From: Enterobacterales bacterium CwR94
Lineage (GTDB): Bacteria; Pseudomonadota; Gammaproteobacteria; Enterobacterales; Enterobacteriaceae
Reading direction: 5' to 3'
Length of the DNA stretch: 64,000 nt
Assembly: GCA_002837195.1 (NCBI GenBank)
Contig: KZ478063.1
Span: 252,584-316,583, forward strand
Position 1 is the stretch's first letter; each line of letters opens with the position of its first letter. A program made the position numbers and the translations under genes. Below, one piece after another: positions 50,853-62,844 of the stretch. The notes under the pieces are model-generated. The model did not search any database. It worked only from the letters and a program-made list of their open reading frames with translations, and had not been told where the DNA came from.

Positions 50853-52328
50853 ATGAATACACAACAATTGGCAAAACTGCGTTCTATCGTGCCCGAGATG
50901 CGTCGCGTCCGGCACATCCATTTTGTCGGCATCGGCGGTGCTGGCATGGGCGGTATTGCCGAAGTGTTGGCGAATGAAGGTTATGCCATCAGCGGTTCGG
51001 ACTTAGCACCGAATGCTGTGACGCAGCATCTGACCCAATTAGGGGCAACGGTCTATTTCAATCACCGTGCAGAGAACGTGAAAGACGCCAGCGTGGTGGT
51101 GGTCTCTACCGCTATCTCACAGGACAACCCAGAGATAATGGCCGCGCGTGAAGCCCGCATTCCGGTTATCCGCCGTGCAGAGATGTTGGCCGAGCTGATG
51201 CGTTTTCGTCATGGTATTGCTATCGCGGGTACGCATGGCAAAACCACGACCACGGCCATGGTGACCAGTATTTATGCTGAAGGGGGGCTGGATCCAACGT
51301 TTGTTAACGGTGGATTGGTGAAAGCCGCAGGTACGCACGCGCGTTTGGGCAGCAGCCGCTATCTGATCGCAGAGGCCGATGAAAGCGACGCTTCTTTCCT
51401 GCATCTGCAGCCGATGGTCGCCATTGTGACCAATATCGAAGCCGATCACATGGACACTTATCAGGGCGATTTTGAAAACCTGAAGCAAACGTTTATCAAC
51501 TTTTTGCACAATTTGCCGTTTTATGGCCGTGCAGTGATGTGTATCGACGACGTGGTAATCCGTGACCTTATCCCACGCGTTGGGCGCCATATCACGACTT
51601 ACGGTTTTAGTGACGATGCGGATGTGCGTGTTGAAAACTATGAACAACGTGGCGCGCAAGGGCACTTCACGTTGATTCGCCAGGATAAAGCGCCGATGCA
51701 TGTCACGCTGAATGCGCCGGGACGCCATAACGCGTTGAACGCCGCTGCCGCTGTCGCCGTGGCGACTGAAGAAGGCATTGACGATGACGAAATTCTGAGT
51801 GCGCTGCTGAGCTTCCAGGGCACTGGCCGCCGTTTCGACCATTTAGGGGATTTCCCCCTGACCGACGTGAATGGCAAACCGGGCACGGCAATGTTAGTGG
51901 ATGACTATGGTCATCACCCAACCGAGGTTGACGTGACGATCAAAGCGGCACGCGCCGGCTGGCCAGATAAAAATCTGGTGATGATTTTTCAGCCGCACCG
52001 CTACACGCGTACGCGTGACCTGTATGACGACTTTGCCAATGTCTTGTCGCAGGTTGATGTGTTGCTGATGCTGGATGTCTACGCTGCGGGTGAACCACCG
52101 ATCCCGGGAGCTGACAGTCGCTCACTGTGCCGCACGATCCGCGGGCGTGGCAAAGTCGACCCGATTTTAGTGTCCGATCATGACACTATTGCTGACGTGC
52201 TGGCCCCAACGTTGACCGGAAACGACCTGATTTTGGTTCAGGGTGCAGGTAACGTTGGCAAAATCGCCCGTAAACTCGCAGAACAGAAGCTACAACCAAT
52301 GACGAATAAAGAGGAACATCATGGCTGA
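50853..52328 (+). CDS. murC: UDP-MurNAc:L-alanine ligase MurC
   Basis: First amino-acid ligase of peptidoglycan precursor synthesis. 491 residues (E. coli 491). [21 protein letters not shown] loop [18 protein letters not shown] near residue 125, [12 protein letters not shown] and [11 protein letters not shown] are conserved. Overlaps ddlB by 8 nt. Confidence 0.97.
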   Translation: MNTQQLAKLRSIVPEMRRVRHIHFVGIGGAGMGGIAEVLANEGYAISGSDLAPNAVTQHLTQLGATVYFNHRAENVKDASVVVVSTAISQDNPEIMAAREARIPVIRRAEMLAELMRFRHGIAIAGTHGKTTTTAMVTSIYAEGGLDPTFVNGGLVKAAGTHARLGSSRYLIAEADESDASFLHLQPMVAIVTNIEADHMDTYQGDFENLKQTFINFLHNLPFYGRAVMCIDDVVIRDLIPRVGRHITTYGFSDDADVRVENYEQRGAQGHFTLIRQDKAPMHVTLNAPGRHNALNAAAAVAVATEEGIDDDEILSALLSFQGTGRRFDHLGDFPLTDVNGKPGTAMLVDDYGHHPTEVDVTIKAARAGWPDKNLVMIFQPHRYTRTRDLYDDFANVLSQVDVLLMLDVYAAGEPPIPGADSRSLCRTIRGRGKVDPILVSDHDTIADVLAPTLTGNDLILVQGAGNVGKIARKLAEQKLQPMTNKEEHHG

Positions 52329-53241
52329 GAAAGTTGCGGTATTGCTGGGTGGCACCTCTGCGGAACGTGAAGTATCCCTGTTATCGGGCGCGGCAGTGTT
52401 GGCGGGCCTGCTAGAAGCGGGTATCGATGCGCATGGTATCGACACGCGGGATTTTCCGGTTCTGCGCCTGAAAGAAGAAGGCTTCCAGAAAGTGTTTATC
52501 GCACTGCATGGGCGCGGTGGCGAAGATGGCACCTTACAGGGAGCATTAGAGTTTCTCGATCTTCCCTACACCGGCAGCGGTGTGATGGCATCGGCCATCT
52601 CCATGGACAAAATGCGCACCAAAATGCTGTGGCAAAGCGCGGGCTTACCCGTTGCGCCATACGTGGCACTGAAGCGCAAAGATTTTGATGCTGGACTGAG
52701 TGCGGCAGCACAGGACGCTATTGGAGCCTTAGGGTTGCCGGTGTTTGTGAAGCCAAGCTGTGAAGGGTCGAGTGTAGGTATTTCTCGTGTCAATGAGACG
52801 CATGAACTGCAGGCGGCGCTGGCAGAAGCCTTCCGCCATGACGACGACGTGTTGGTCGAAAAATTCCTGGCGGGGCCTGAGTATACCGTCGGTATTGTGG
52901 GTGAGCAGGTGCTGCCTTCCGTGCGCATTCAACCTGCCGTTGCGTTCTATGACTATGAAGCAAAATACATTTCTGACGATACTCAATACTTCTGCCCGAG
53001 CGGTTTAACGGCAGAGCGTGAAGCAGAGTTGAGTGACATCGTGATTGCGGCATGGAAAGCGTTGGGTGGCAGCGGTTGGGGCCGAGTGGATGTCATGATG
53101 GATGCCGAAGGCCGTTTTTGGCTGTTGGAATCGAATACGTCTCCGGGCATGACCAACCACAGCCTTGTGCCAATGGCGGGTAAGCAAGCGGGATGGAGCT
53201 TTTCGCAACTCGTGACGCGTATTTTGGAGCTGGCCGACTGA
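52321..53241 (+). CDS. ddlB: D-alanine:D-alanine ligase B
   Basis: ATP-grasp ligase making D-Ala-D-Ala. 306 residues (E. coli 306). [51 protein letters not shown] and [18 protein letters not shown] are intact. Ends 1 nt before ftsQ. Confidence 0.97.
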   Translation: MAEKVAVLLGGTSAEREVSLLSGAAVLAGLLEAGIDAHGIDTRDFPVLRLKEEGFQKVFIALHGRGGEDGTLQGALEFLDLPYTGSGVMASAISMDKMRTKMLWQSAGLPVAPYVALKRKDFDAGLSAAAQDAIGALGLPVFVKPSCEGSSVGISRVNETHELQAALAEAFRHDDDVLVEKFLAGPEYTVGIVGEQVLPSVRIQPAVAFYDYEAKYISDDTQYFCPSGLTAEREAELSDIVIAAWKALGGSGWGRVDVMMDAEGRFWLLESNTSPGMTNHSLVPMAGKQAGWSFSQLVTRILELAD

Positions 53242-53242
53242 T

Positions 53243-54073
53243 ATGTCCCAGGCGGCAATAAGAGTTCGTAAAAACGACGCGCCAGAAAAGCGCAGCGGAC
53301 GCAGTTATGGCAGTCACCTGGCAGGCATTATCTTCCTGCTGATGGTACTCGGCACCATTATTGGTGGCGGCGGCATGGTGTTGAAGTGGATGAATGATGC
53401 TTCACGCCTGCCGCTTTCAAAGTTGGTGGTGACGGGCGAGATGCATTTCACAAACCGAAATGACATTCGCCAGGCGATTTTATCGCTGGGAGCGCCCGGT
53501 ACCTTTATGACGCAGGATGTGAATGTCATCCAACAGCAAATTGAAAGGCTGCCGTGGATTAAACAGGTGAGTGTACGTAAGCAGTGGCCGGATGAACTCA
53601 AGATCCATTTGGTGGAGTACGTCCCGGTTGCCCGCTGGAATGATTTACACATGGTGGACGCGGAGAGTAAATCGTTTAGCGTCCCTGCCAGCCATATCGG
53701 CAAAGGTGAGTTACCGATGCTGTATGGACCTGAAGGCAGCGAGCAAGAAGTATTGAGCGGCTATCGCACCATGAATCAGGTGCTAACCGCCGCAAAAATG
53801 AAGTTAAAGACAGCGTCGATGACGGCGCGTCGCTCCTGGCAGTTGGTGTTGAGTGATGATGTTCGTCTGGAGTTAGGACGTAACGACACCATGAAGCGTC
53901 TAAAGCGGTTTATAGAGCTCTATCCGGTATTGCAGCAGCAGGCGACAGCGGAAAACAAGCGTATTAGCTATGTTGACCTGCGTTATGACTCCGGGGCCTC
54001 CGTAGGTTGGGCGCCAGCATTAATAGAGCCACAAGACAGTAACCAACCACAGAATCAGGCACAGGCTGAATAA
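53243..54073 (+). CDS. ftsQ: Cell division protein FtsQ
   Basis: Bitopic divisome scaffold, 276 residues (E. coli 276). Cytoplasmic N terminus, one membrane helix at about residues 27-49, periplasmic POTRA domain ([20 protein letters not shown]) and a beta domain with [20 protein letters not shown] and [16 protein letters not shown]. Binds FtsB and FtsL. Confidence 0.96.
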   Translation: MSQAAIRVRKNDAPEKRSGRSYGSHLAGIIFLLMVLGTIIGGGGMVLKWMNDASRLPLSKLVVTGEMHFTNRNDIRQAILSLGAPGTFMTQDVNVIQQQIERLPWIKQVSVRKQWPDELKIHLVEYVPVARWNDLHMVDAESKSFSVPASHIGKGELPMLYGPEGSEQEVLSGYRTMNQVLTAAKMKLKTASMTARRSWQLVLSDDVRLELGRNDTMKRLKRFIELYPVLQQQATAENKRISYVDLRYDSGASVGWAPALIEPQDSNQPQNQAQAE

Positions 54074-54075
54074 CA

Positions 54076-55332
54076 ATGATTAAGGCGACGGACAGAAAAC
54101 TGGTAGTAGGACTGGAGATTGGCACTGCGAAGGTCGCCGCGTTAGTGGGTGAGATATTACCCGATGGCATGGTCAATATTATTGGCGTGGGTAGCTGTCC
54201 TTCACGCGGTATGGACAAAGGTGGGGTGAACGACCTTGAATCAGTGGTAAAATGCGTACAACGCGCCATTGATCAAGCAGAACTGATGGCGGATTGCCAG
54301 ATTTCATCGGTTTACCTCGCATTATCTGGCAAACATATCAGTTGTCAGAACGAAATAGGGATGGTTCCTATTTCGGAAGAGGAAGTGACGCAGGAAGATG
54401 TGGATAACGTGGTACATACCGCTAAATCCGTGCGTGTTCGTGACGAACACCGCGTCCTGCACGTTATTCCGCAAGAATACGCTATCGATTATCAGGAAGG
54501 CATCAAAAACCCGGTAGGTCTTTCCGGTGTGCGTATGCAGGCAAAAGTGCATTTGATCACATGTCACAATGATATGGCGAAAAACATTGTGAAAGCGGTT
54601 GAACGTTGTGGTCTGAAAGTTGACCAACTGATTTTTGCCGGTCTGGCGTCCAGTTTTGCAGTATTAACGGAAGACGAACGTGAGCTTGGCGTATGTGTCG
54701 TTGATGTTGGCGGCGGTACGATGGATATGGCGGTGTACACCGGCGGTGCGTTGCGCCATACCAAAGTGATTCCTTACGCAGGCAATGTGGTGACCAGCGA
54801 TATTGCATACGCTTTTGGTACACCACCGACCGATGCAGAAGCCATCAAAGTCCGCCATGGTTGTGCTTTAGGATCGATGGTGGGTAAAGACGAAAATGTT
54901 GAAGTCCCCAGTGTTGGTGGACGTCCACCACGCAGTCTGCAACGTCAGACGCTGGCGGAAGTGATTGAGCCGCGTTACACCGAGCTTCTCAATCTGGTCA
55001 ACGAAGAGATTTTGCAATTGCAGGAGCAGTTGCGTCAGCAAGGGGTGAAACATCACCTTGCCGCTGGCATCGTCCTGACGGGCGGCGCAGCGCAAATTGA
55101 AGGTTTAGCGGCCTGCGCACAACGTGTGTTCCACACGCAAGTGCGCATCGGACAGCCGCTGAATATCACAGGATTAACGGACTACGCGCAGGAACCTTAC
55201 TACTCAACGGCAGTGGGTTTATTGCACTACGGAAAAGAGTCTCACTTAAGCGGTGAGGCTGAGGTGGAAAAACGCGCTTCGGTTGGTAATTGGTTTAAAC
55301 GTATCAATAGCTGGCTGAAAAAAGAGTTTTAA
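54076..55332 (+). CDS. ftsA: Cell division protein FtsA
   Basis: Actin-like ATPase that tethers FtsZ to the membrane. 418 residues (E. coli 420). VVGLEIGTAKVAALVGE, VVDVGGGTMDMAVYTGGAL and VLTGGAAQIEGLA form the nucleotide site; the amphipathic membrane-targeting helix is GNWFKRINSWLKKEF at the C terminus. Ends 61 bp before ftsZ. Confidence 0.97.
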   Translation: MIKATDRKLVVGLEIGTAKVAALVGEILPDGMVNIIGVGSCPSRGMDKGGVNDLESVVKCVQRAIDQAELMADCQISSVYLALSGKHISCQNEIGMVPISEEEVTQEDVDNVVHTAKSVRVRDEHRVLHVIPQEYAIDYQEGIKNPVGLSGVRMQAKVHLITCHNDMAKNIVKAVERCGLKVDQLIFAGLASSFAVLTEDERELGVCVVDVGGGTMDMAVYTGGALRHTKVIPYAGNVVTSDIAYAFGTPPTDAEAIKVRHGCALGSMVGKDENVEVPSVGGRPPRSLQRQTLAEVIEPRYTELLNLVNEEILQLQEQLRQQGVKHHLAAGIVLTGGAAQIEGLAACAQRVFHTQVRIGQPLNITGLTDYAQEPYYSTAVGLLHYGKESHLSGEAEVEKRASVGNWFKRINSWLKKEF

Positions 55333-55393
55333 TTTTGAAAGGGGATCGGCAGTTTTTTATCCCCAGGCGACAGGCACATAACGGAGAGAAATC

Positions 55394-56548
55394 ATGTTTG
55401 AACCAATGGAATTAACCAATGACGCGGTGATTAAAGTCATCGGCGTCGGCGGTGGCGGCGGCAACGCCGTAGAACACATGGTGCGTGAGCGCATCGAAGG
55501 TGTGGAGTTTTTCGCGGTAAACACCGACGCACAAGCGTTGCGTAAAACAGCCGTGGGCCAGACCATCCAGATTGGTACTAACATCACGAAAGGTTTAGGT
55601 GCGGGTGCAAACCCAGAGGTTGGCCGTAATTCAGCAGAAGAAGATCGCGAAGCCCTGCGTGCCGCATTAGACGGCGCTGACATGGTCTTCATCGCCGCAG
55701 GCATGGGCGGCGGTACCGGTACAGGCGCAGCGCCTGTCGTGGCAGAAGTCGCTAAGGATCTGGGTATCCTGACCGTTGCCGTGGTCACCAAGCCTTTTAA
55801 CTTCGAAGGCAAAAAGCGTATGGCCTTTGCAGAGCAGGGTATCGCGGAGCTGTCTAAGCACGTGGACTCCCTGATCACGATTCCAAACGATAAGCTGTTG
55901 AAAGTTTTAGGCCGCGGAATTTCGCTGCTGGATGCGTTTGGCGCTGCCAACGACGTACTGAAAGGTGCGGTGCAGGGTATCGCAGAGCTGATTACCCGTC
56001 CGGGTCTGATGAACGTTGACTTTGCAGACGTGCGTACCGTGATGTCAGAAATGGGTTATGCCATGATGGGCTCCGGTGTGGCGTGCGGCGAAGACCGTGC
56101 AGAAGAAGCCGCTGAAATGGCGATCTCCAGCCCGCTGTTGGAAGATATCGATCTGTCTGGTGCGCGTGGTGTGTTGGTTAACATCACTGCGGGCTTTGAT
56201 TTGCGTCTGGATGAGTTCGAAACCGTGGGTAACACCATCCGTGCATTCGCCTCTGACAATGCAACGGTAGTTATCGGTACTTCTCTGGATCCAGAGATGA
56301 ATGATGAGCTGCGCGTCACTGTTGTCGCAACCGGTATTGGCATGGACAAACGTCCTGAAATTACCCTGGTGACTAACAAGCAGCAGGCTCAGCCTGTTAT
56401 CGACCATCGCTATCAGCAGCACGGTATGTCGCCGCTGCCGCAGGAACAAAAACCTGCAGCGAAAGTGGTCAACGATCAGAGCGCGCAGTCCAATAAAGAA
56501 CCTGATTATCTCGACATTCCAGCCTTCCTGCGCAAGCAGGCAGATTAA
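55394..56548 (+). CDS. ftsZ: Cell division GTPase FtsZ
   Basis: Tubulin-like GTPase forming the division ring. 384 residues (E. coli 383). Signature [12 protein letters not shown] near residue 104, T7 loop [11 protein letters not shown], and the conserved C-terminal tail [14 protein letters not shown] that binds FtsA and ZipA. Start preceded by GGAGAGAAATC. Confidence 0.98.
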   Translation: MFEPMELTNDAVIKVIGVGGGGGNAVEHMVRERIEGVEFFAVNTDAQALRKTAVGQTIQIGTNITKGLGAGANPEVGRNSAEEDREALRAALDGADMVFIAAGMGGGTGTGAAPVVAEVAKDLGILTVAVVTKPFNFEGKKRMAFAEQGIAELSKHVDSLITIPNDKLLKVLGRGISLLDAFGAANDVLKGAVQGIAELITRPGLMNVDFADVRTVMSEMGYAMMGSGVACGEDRAEEAAEMAISSPLLEDIDLSGARGVLVNITAGFDLRLDEFETVGNTIRAFASDNATVVIGTSLDPEMNDELRVTVVATGIGMDKRPEITLVTNKQQAQPVIDHRYQQHGMSPLPQEQKPAAKVVNDQSAQSNKEPDYLDIPAFLRKQAD

Positions 56549-56588
56549 GAATTGCCTGATAATTTGGATTATCCGCTCTTTGTGCTAA

Positions 56589-57569
<981 letters not shown>

Positions 57570-57592
57570 GCCAGAACACCAGCACGACTGGC

Positions 57593-58090
57593 CTAGCGGG
57601 TACCACTCTCTCCGGCCCGCGAAGCCAGTCGTTCTATTATTTTCTTCAGTTTTTCCGGGCTCCTGTCAGCCACATCCAACAGTGCTTGCGCGCTCGCGAC
57701 GCTTAACGCTCTCCCTGATTTCACTTCCTTTGCGGTTTGCTTGCTGCTTTCCTGGTCAATTTCACTGCCTTTTGCGGCCAGCGCGGGATTAATCCTGATG
57801 TCGATTGCCGTCAATGATGGTAGAATTTGCGCTCGCAATGCAGAGAGCAGTGCGGATTGCTCATAGCGCAGTCGCATTAGCCAACTTGCATTTGCTGCTT
57901 CAAGCACCAATATACTTTGACGGTAATTGGCCACTCGTACCCAGGGATGAAGCGCAGCGGGCAGAACACCGCGCACCGCACGATTCAATTTAACCAGTAC
58001 CGTGGCGCGTTGCTGAACCTGACGCAGAACGCTTTTATCCTGCGTCTCATCGAACAAATGTTCTAAAGATTGTGGTCGGCTATCACGCAT
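57593..58090 (-). CDS. dciA: DUF721/DciA-family protein
   Basis: 165 residues; the N-terminal about 110 residues match the DUF721 (DciA) family: RATVLVKLNRAVRGVLPAAL, then VRVANYRQSILVLEAANASW and LRYEQSALLSALRAQ, followed by a charged, probably disordered tail. DciA proteins are ancestral loaders of the DnaB helicase; E. coli lacks one and uses DnaC. The gene is convergent with lpxC and divergent from secM with only about 15 bp between start codons. Whether it acts in replication here is not known. Confidence 0.82.
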   Translation of the reverse strand: MRDSRPQSLEHLFDETQDKSVLRQVQQRATVLVKLNRAVRGVLPAALHPWVRVANYRQSILVLEAANASWLMRLRYEQSALLSALRAQILPSLTAIDIRINPALAAKGSEIDQESSKQTAKEVKSGRALSVASAQALLDVADRSPEKLKKIIERLASRAGESGTR

Positions 58091-58105
58091 GGCTGGCTCC
58101 GGAAA

Positions 58106-58618
58106 ATGACTGTGATCGCTATTCTAAATCGTTGGCGACAATTTGGCAGACGTTATTTTTGGCCGCATCTCCTTTTGGGGATGGTTGCGGCAAGTTTTGG
58201 GCTGCCTGCTGCACAAGCCAGCGAACACGCCTCGCATCCGGAATCTCACAATCGTAGTTTAAATGTTGTCCGCGTCGTGCCTTTAGACAGTTTAGTCTTG
58301 CTGCAGGGCAGTGCACGTCGAGGTTGGCAGGTTGATCATTGGCATCAACACACTATTCGTACCGTTATTCGCCATCTCTCCTTTAGCGCGTTGACGCCTG
58401 CTGAAGGCGATCATGTGGCTGATGTGATTCCCAACGAAGCCCACAAACTGGTGTTACTGGACACGCTCAGCGTGCTATTGACCCGGGGCTCGCAACAACA
58501 CCTTTCTCAACCTGTACAGCATAAGCCTGCATTCGCGCCCGTTTTACGTTGGCAGCCGGGTTTATGGCGCGCTCAGGTGCAGGGCAATCGCGCTGATCCC
58601 GACTCTCTTCACGCTTAA
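58106..58618 (+). CDS. secM: Secretion monitor SecM
   Basis: Secreted regulatory peptide whose translational arrest exposes the secA ribosome site when export is poor. 170 residues from ATG 58106, the same length as E. coli; GTG 58112 is an alternative. Signal sequence WRQFGRRYFWPHLLLGMVAA with cleavage after AQA, then DHWHQHTIRTVIRHLSFSAL as in E. coli. In the arrest region, FXXXXWIXXXXGIRAGP of E. coli is W149 QPGL W154 R AQVQ G160 N R A D164 P165: same spacing, but F, I, I and G are changed. Confidence 0.9.
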   Translation: MTVIAILNRWRQFGRRYFWPHLLLGMVAASFGLPAAQASEHASHPESHNRSLNVVRVVPLDSLVLLQGSARRGWQVDHWHQHTIRTVIRHLSFSALTPAEGDHVADVIPNEAHKLVLLDTLSVLLTRGSQQHLSQPVQHKPAFAPVLRWQPGLWRAQVQGNRADPDSLHA

Positions 58619-58664
58619 ACTATCCGTATCCCCCCTTTATTTAAGACAGCGTGAGCTGAGAGAG
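58603..58664 (+). promoter_or_regulatory. secM-secA mRNA hairpin masking the secA ribosome site
   Basis: CTCTCT-TCACGCT (58603-58615) can pair with AGCGTGA (58648-58654) and, after a GCTG bulge, AGAGAG (58659-58664), which includes the secA Shine-Dalgarno region. The left arm starts 3 nt after the SecM Pro165 codon (58598-58600), so a ribosome stalled there would melt the stem and free secA. This is the E. coli regulatory logic with a different sequence. Confidence 0.7.
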
Positions 58665-58672
58665 AAGTGATT

Positions 58673-61378
58673 ATGTTAGGTAAAATCTTGACCAAAGTAT
58701 TTGGTAGCAGCAACGATCGTACGTTGCGCCGCCTGCGTAAAGCCGTTGATGCCATTGGTAAAATGGAGCCGGAATACGAAAAATTAAGTGACGATGAGCT
58801 AAAAGCAAAAACCGCAGAATTCCGTGAGCGTCTGGCCAAAGGGGCAACGCTGGAAAGTTTGATCCCGGAAGCCTTTGCCACGGCACGTGAAGCCAGTAAG
58901 CGCGTATTCGGCATGCGTCACTTTGATGTGCAGTTGATGGGCGGTATGATCCTTAACGAACGCTGCATTGCTGAGATGCGTACCGGTGAAGGTAAAACCC
59001 TGACGGCAACGCTGCCAGCCTATCTGAATGCCTTAACCGGCAAAGGCGTGCACGTTATTACCGTGAACGACTATCTTGCCCAGCGTGATGCGGAAAACAA
59101 CCGTCCGCTGTTCGAATTCCTCGGGTTGACCGTGGGCATTAACTTGCCAAACATGCCTGCACCCGCCAAGCGCGAAGCCTATGCCGCCGACATTACTTAC
59201 GGCACCAACAACGAGTATGGCTTTGACTATCTGCGCGACAACATGGCGTTTAGCCCAGAAGAGCGCGTCCAGCGCAAACTGCATTACGCATTGGTCGATG
59301 AAGTTGACTCCATCTTAATCGATGAAGCGCGTACGCCACTGATCATTTCAGGCCCGGCAGAAGACAGCTCTGAGCTGTACATCAAAGTAAACAAAATCAT
59401 CCCTCGGTTGATTCGCCAGGAAAAAGAGGACTCCGATACCTTTAAAGGTGAAGGACACTTTTCCGTGGATGAAAAAGCGCGTCAGGTTCATATGACTGAG
59501 CGTGGTTTGGTGTCTGTCGAAGAGCTGCTGGTGAGCGAAGGCATCATGGAAGAGGGCGAATCACTGTATTCGCCGAATAACATTATGCTGATGCACCATG
59601 TCACCGCAGCGTTGCGTGCTCATGCGCTGTTTACGCGTGATGTTGACTATATTGTTAAAGATGGCGAAGTGATCATCGTTGATGAACACACGGGCCGTAC
59701 GATGCAAGGCCGTCGCTGGTCTGATGGTTTACACCAGGCGGTAGAAGCAAAAGAAAACGTCGAAATCCAAAATGAGAACCAGACGCTGGCGTCCATTACG
59801 TTCCAGAACTACTTCCGTCTCTACGAGAAGTTGGCAGGGATGACGGGTACCGCAGATACCGAAGCGTTTGAATTCCGTTCTATTTACAAGCTGGATACCA
59901 TTGTCGTGCCCACCAACCGCCCAATGGTGCGTAAAGATCTTCCTGATCTGGTGTACATGACCGAGATGGATAAAATCCAGGCCATCATCGAAGATATCCG
60001 TGAACGTACGGCCAATGGTCAGCCTGTTCTGGTCGGTACCATTTCGATTGAAAAATCAGAAGTTATCTCCAATGAGCTGACGCGCGCGGGCATTAAACAC
60101 AATGTATTGAACGCCAAGTTCCACGCCAAAGAAGCGGATATCGTTGCTCAAGCGGGTTATCCATCAGCTGTGACTATTGCGACCAACATGGCCGGTCGTG
60201 GTACCGATATCGTGCTGGGAGGCAGCTGGCAGACCGAAGTGGCTGACCTGGAAAATGGAACGCCAGAACAAATCGATGCGATCAAAACCGCGTGGAAAGT
60301 GCGTCACGATGCGGTGCTGGAATCCGGTGGTTTACACATTATCGGTACCGAACGTCATGAATCACGTCGTATTGATAACCAGTTACGTGGTCGTTCAGGA
60401 CGTCAGGGGGACAAAGGTTCTTCCCGTTTCTATCTGTCGATGGAAGATGCGCTGATGCGTATTTTTGCCTCTGACCGCGTGTCGGGCATGATGCGTAAAT
60501 TGGGCATGAAACCCGGCGAAGCGATTGAGCACCCATGGGTTACCAAAGCGATTGCCAACGCCCAGCGTAAAGTGGAAAGCCGCAACTTTGACATTCGTAA
60601 ACAGCTTCTTGAGTACGATGATGTGGCTAACGATCAGCGTCGCGCTATTTACGCTCAGCGTAATGAATTGCTGGACGTCTCCGATGTGTCTGAGACCATT
60701 GGCAGCATTCGCAATGATGTCTTCAGCACGACCATCGACAATTACATTCCGCCACAGTCCTTGGAAGAAATGTGGGATGTGCCAGGGCTGCAAGAGCGCC
60801 TGAAAAACGATTTCGACCTCGATCTGCCGATTGCGGAATGGCTGGAAAAAGAGCCAGAGCTGCATGAAGAAACACTGCGTGAGCGCATTATGGAACATGC
60901 CCATACGCAGTATCAGCAGAAAGAAGAAATTGTGGGTGCTGAAATGATGCGCCACTTTGAGAAAGGCGTGATGCTGCAAACGCTGGATTCACTGTGGAAA
61001 GAGCACCTGGCCGCGATGGACTATTTGCGCCAGGGCATCCACCTGCGTGGTTATGCGCAGAAAGATCCGAAGCAAGAGTACAAACGTGAATCTTTTGCCA
61101 TGTTTGGTGCCATGCTGGAATCGTTAAAGTACGAAGTCATCAGCACATTAGGTAAAGTGCAGGTTCGTATGCCGGAAGAAGTTGAAGCGATGGAAATTCA
61201 GCGTCGCCAGGAAGCGGAACGTCTGGCAGCACAGCAGCAGCTGAGCCACGCTGATGATGAAACCGAAGCGGCACAGGCGCTGGCCGAGCAAACGGGTGAG
61301 CGCAAAGTGGGACGCAACGATATGTGTCCGTGCGGCTCCGGCAAAAAGTATAAGCAGTGCCATGGGCGTTTAGCCTGA
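58673..61378 (+). CDS. secA: Protein translocase ATPase SecA
   Basis: Motor ATPase of the Sec pathway, 901 residues, the same as E. coli, from ATG 58673; the in-frame GTG at 58667 is less likely. Walker [18 protein letters not shown] near residue 102, [15 protein letters not shown] near 209, [10 protein letters not shown] and the helicase core are intact. The C-terminal zinc site [13 protein letters not shown] binds SecB. Translation is probably governed by the upstream secM hairpin. Confidence 0.98.
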   Translation: MLGKILTKVFGSSNDRTLRRLRKAVDAIGKMEPEYEKLSDDELKAKTAEFRERLAKGATLESLIPEAFATAREASKRVFGMRHFDVQLMGGMILNERCIAEMRTGEGKTLTATLPAYLNALTGKGVHVITVNDYLAQRDAENNRPLFEFLGLTVGINLPNMPAPAKREAYAADITYGTNNEYGFDYLRDNMAFSPEERVQRKLHYALVDEVDSILIDEARTPLIISGPAEDSSELYIKVNKIIPRLIRQEKEDSDTFKGEGHFSVDEKARQVHMTERGLVSVEELLVSEGIMEEGESLYSPNNIMLMHHVTAALRAHALFTRDVDYIVKDGEVIIVDEHTGRTMQGRRWSDGLHQAVEAKENVEIQNENQTLASITFQNYFRLYEKLAGMTGTADTEAFEFRSIYKLDTIVVPTNRPMVRKDLPDLVYMTEMDKIQAIIEDIRERTANGQPVLVGTISIEKSEVISNELTRAGIKHNVLNAKFHAKEADIVAQAGYPSAVTIATNMAGRGTDIVLGGSWQTEVADLENGTPEQIDAIKTAWKVRHDAVLESGGLHIIGTERHESRRIDNQLRGRSGRQGDKGSSRFYLSMEDALMRIFASDRVSGMMRKLGMKPGEAIEHPWVTKAIANAQRKVESRNFDIRKQLLEYDDVANDQRRAIYAQRNELLDVSDVSETIGSIRNDVFSTTIDNYIPPQSLEEMWDVPGLQERLKNDFDLDLPIAEWLEKEPELHEETLRERIMEHAHTQYQQKEEIVGAEMMRHFEKGVMLQTLDSLWKEHLAAMDYLRQGIHLRGYAQKDPKQEYKRESFAMFGAMLESLKYEVISTLGKVQVRMPEEVEAMEIQRRQEAERLAAQQQLSHADDETEAAQALAEQTGERKVGRNDMCPCGSGKKYKQCHGRLA

Positions 61379-61382
61379 TTCG

Positions 61383-61410
61383 AAAGGCCCTCTTATAGAG
61401 GGCCTTTTTT
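61383..61410 (+). terminator. Intrinsic terminator after secA
   Basis: Stem AAAGGCCCTC, loop ttata, GAGGGCCTTT, then further T. 4 bp after the secA stop. Confidence 0.92.
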
Positions 61411-61488
61411 GTCGCCATGACCCGTCGCTGGCAGCGCCACTATTGCGAAGCCGATGCCAGCGTCTTACACAGGTTTAAAGGTTGAGCT

Positions 61489-61884
61489 ATGAAGCATTTA
61501 CAAATCGCGGTGGGGATTATTCGCGACGCCGAACAACGTATTTTCCTCACGCAACGCGCTGCCGATGCGCATATGGCGAATAAATGGGAGTTTGCAGGCG
61601 GCAAGTTTGAAGCGGGAGAAACGGCAGAAATTGCGCTTAAGCGCGAACTGCAGGAAGAAGTCGGCATTGATGTTGAACAGGCCGTGCCATTCGAAGTCAT
61701 TGAACATCGATTTGACGATCGCACTGTCACGCTGCATTTTTTTCTGGTCGAGGCGTGGAAAGGTGAGCCGTGGGGGCGTGAAGGACAGCCAGGGCGCTGG
61801 GTTGCGCAATCTGATTTGCGGGCAGACGAATTTCCGCCTGCCAATGCGGATGTTATCGCGCGCCTGAAAGCGAGCGCGAACTGA
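61489..61884 (+). CDS. mutT: 8-oxo-dGTP diphosphatase MutT
   Basis: Nudix hydrolase clearing 8-oxo-dGTP from the nucleotide pool. 131 residues (E. coli 129). Nudix box GX5EX7REUXEEXGU is complete as GKFEAGETAEIALKRELQEE followed by VGI (about residues 38-60). N terminus MKHLQIAVGIIRDAEQRIFL matches the family. Own transcript after the secA terminator is possible. Confidence 0.96.
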   Translation: MKHLQIAVGIIRDAEQRIFLTQRAADAHMANKWEFAGGKFEAGETAEIALKRELQEEVGIDVEQAVPFEVIEHRFDDRTVTLHFFLVEAWKGEPWGREGQPGRWVAQSDLRADEFPPANADVIARLKASAN

Positions 61885-61889
61885 CGCTG

Positions 61890-62090
61890 TTAATAGCGCG
61901 GCTCAGCTTCACTCCAGTCATCGCTTTCATTTTGCTCACCACTGCTGGGAATGCGTTTTTCTTCCGCAGCCCATTCGCCCAAATCAATGAGCTGACAGCG
62001 TTTACAGCAAAAAGGGCGATATGGGCTGACTTCTCCCCACACAATGGCTTTCTCACAGGTTGGGCAATTGACCATCATCACTTCACTCAT
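61890..62090 (-). CDS. yacG: DNA gyrase inhibitor YacG
   Basis: Small zinc-finger protein that binds GyrB and inhibits gyrase. 66 residues from ATG 62090 ([20 protein letters not shown]); a longer frame to 62219 overlaps zapD and is rejected. Zinc ligands CPTC and CCKRC, then [16 protein letters not shown] as in E. coli. Last gene of coaE-zapD-yacG. Confidence 0.95.
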   Translation of the reverse strand: MSEVMMVNCPTCEKAIVWGEVSPYRPFCCKRCQLIDLGEWAAEEKRIPSSGEQNESDDWSEAEPRY

Positions 62091-62100
62091 ACGTGTTCCC

Positions 62101-62844
62101 TTAGCAGCAAGCCAGTTGAAAATCGAGACGGGCGGGGACTTCACCGCGTTCACTGTCGAGTGGCAGAAAACGGATGGCATAGCGTGATTTGTGCCCCGAT
62201 ACCTGTGGATATAAGGCATCTTCGAGGGTCAGTTCCAGGCGCAGGAGATCATTGCCTTCCGCATTGTCCTGATAAAAACCGTTGATACTGGTTTGCGAGC
62301 GAAATGTGCCTGATTGGCGAATCAGCTGCAAAATAGATTTCAGGGCGTCTTCAAGCGGTGAAAGGGTCTGCAGCCAACTGGCCACCTGCTGATCACGTGT
62401 CTCCTGTGGCATATGCAGCCAGACATGCAGCGTAGGTAAATCGAAACTGCAGCATCCACCGGGAATACTTAACCGTTGACGCACCAGACCAATAAGGCGG
62501 TCTTCTCGCAATTGCTGTCCGAGGCGAGGGGCACTCATCAACGTACTGGCCTGACGCTTCAGTGTGTCACGCAATGCGTTGACAACATCTTCATCTACGC
62601 CCGGCACATCACGCCAGGCCAACAATTTTTGCTGCTGTTTTTCCAATTCTTTCAGCAAATCGGTACGCAATTCGCCACGTTCGAACACATCCAGTAACTC
62701 ACCGAGATTGCGAAGAAACGACAACGCAGAGAGGTGATCGGTGATTGCCGGGCAGCCACGCAATTGGCCTAATAAAAATTCGATACGTAGCCAGGTACGG
62801 ACTTTTTCATTAAGGGGATGCTCAAAGAGAACGGTGGTTGTCAT
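62101..62844 (-). CDS. zapD: Cell division protein ZapD
   Basis: FtsZ-binding protein that bundles and crosslinks FtsZ filaments. 247 residues (E. coli 247). Family segments [40 protein letters not shown] and [18 protein letters not shown] are conserved. Its start overlaps the coaE end by 23 nt. Confidence 0.96.
   Translation of the reverse strand: MTTTVLFEHPLNEKVRTWLRIEFLLGQLRGCPAITDHLSALSFLRNLGELLDVFERGELRTDLLKELEKQQQKLLAWRDVPGVDEDVVNALRDTLKRQASTLMSAPRLGQQLREDRLIGLVRQRLSIPGGCCSFDLPTLHVWLHMPQETRDQQVASWLQTLSPLEDALKSILQLIRQSGTFRSQTSINGFYQDNAEGNDLLRLELTLEDALYPQVSGHKSRYAIRFLPLDSERGEVPARLDFQLACC

Noticed and set aside
51117-51842. 241-codon frame antisense to murC
   Set aside because: Same explanation: shadow of a highly biased essential gene, no domain.
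61405-61488. Small gene between secA and mutT
   Set aside because: The 80-bp gap after the terminator has no frame with a ribosome site.
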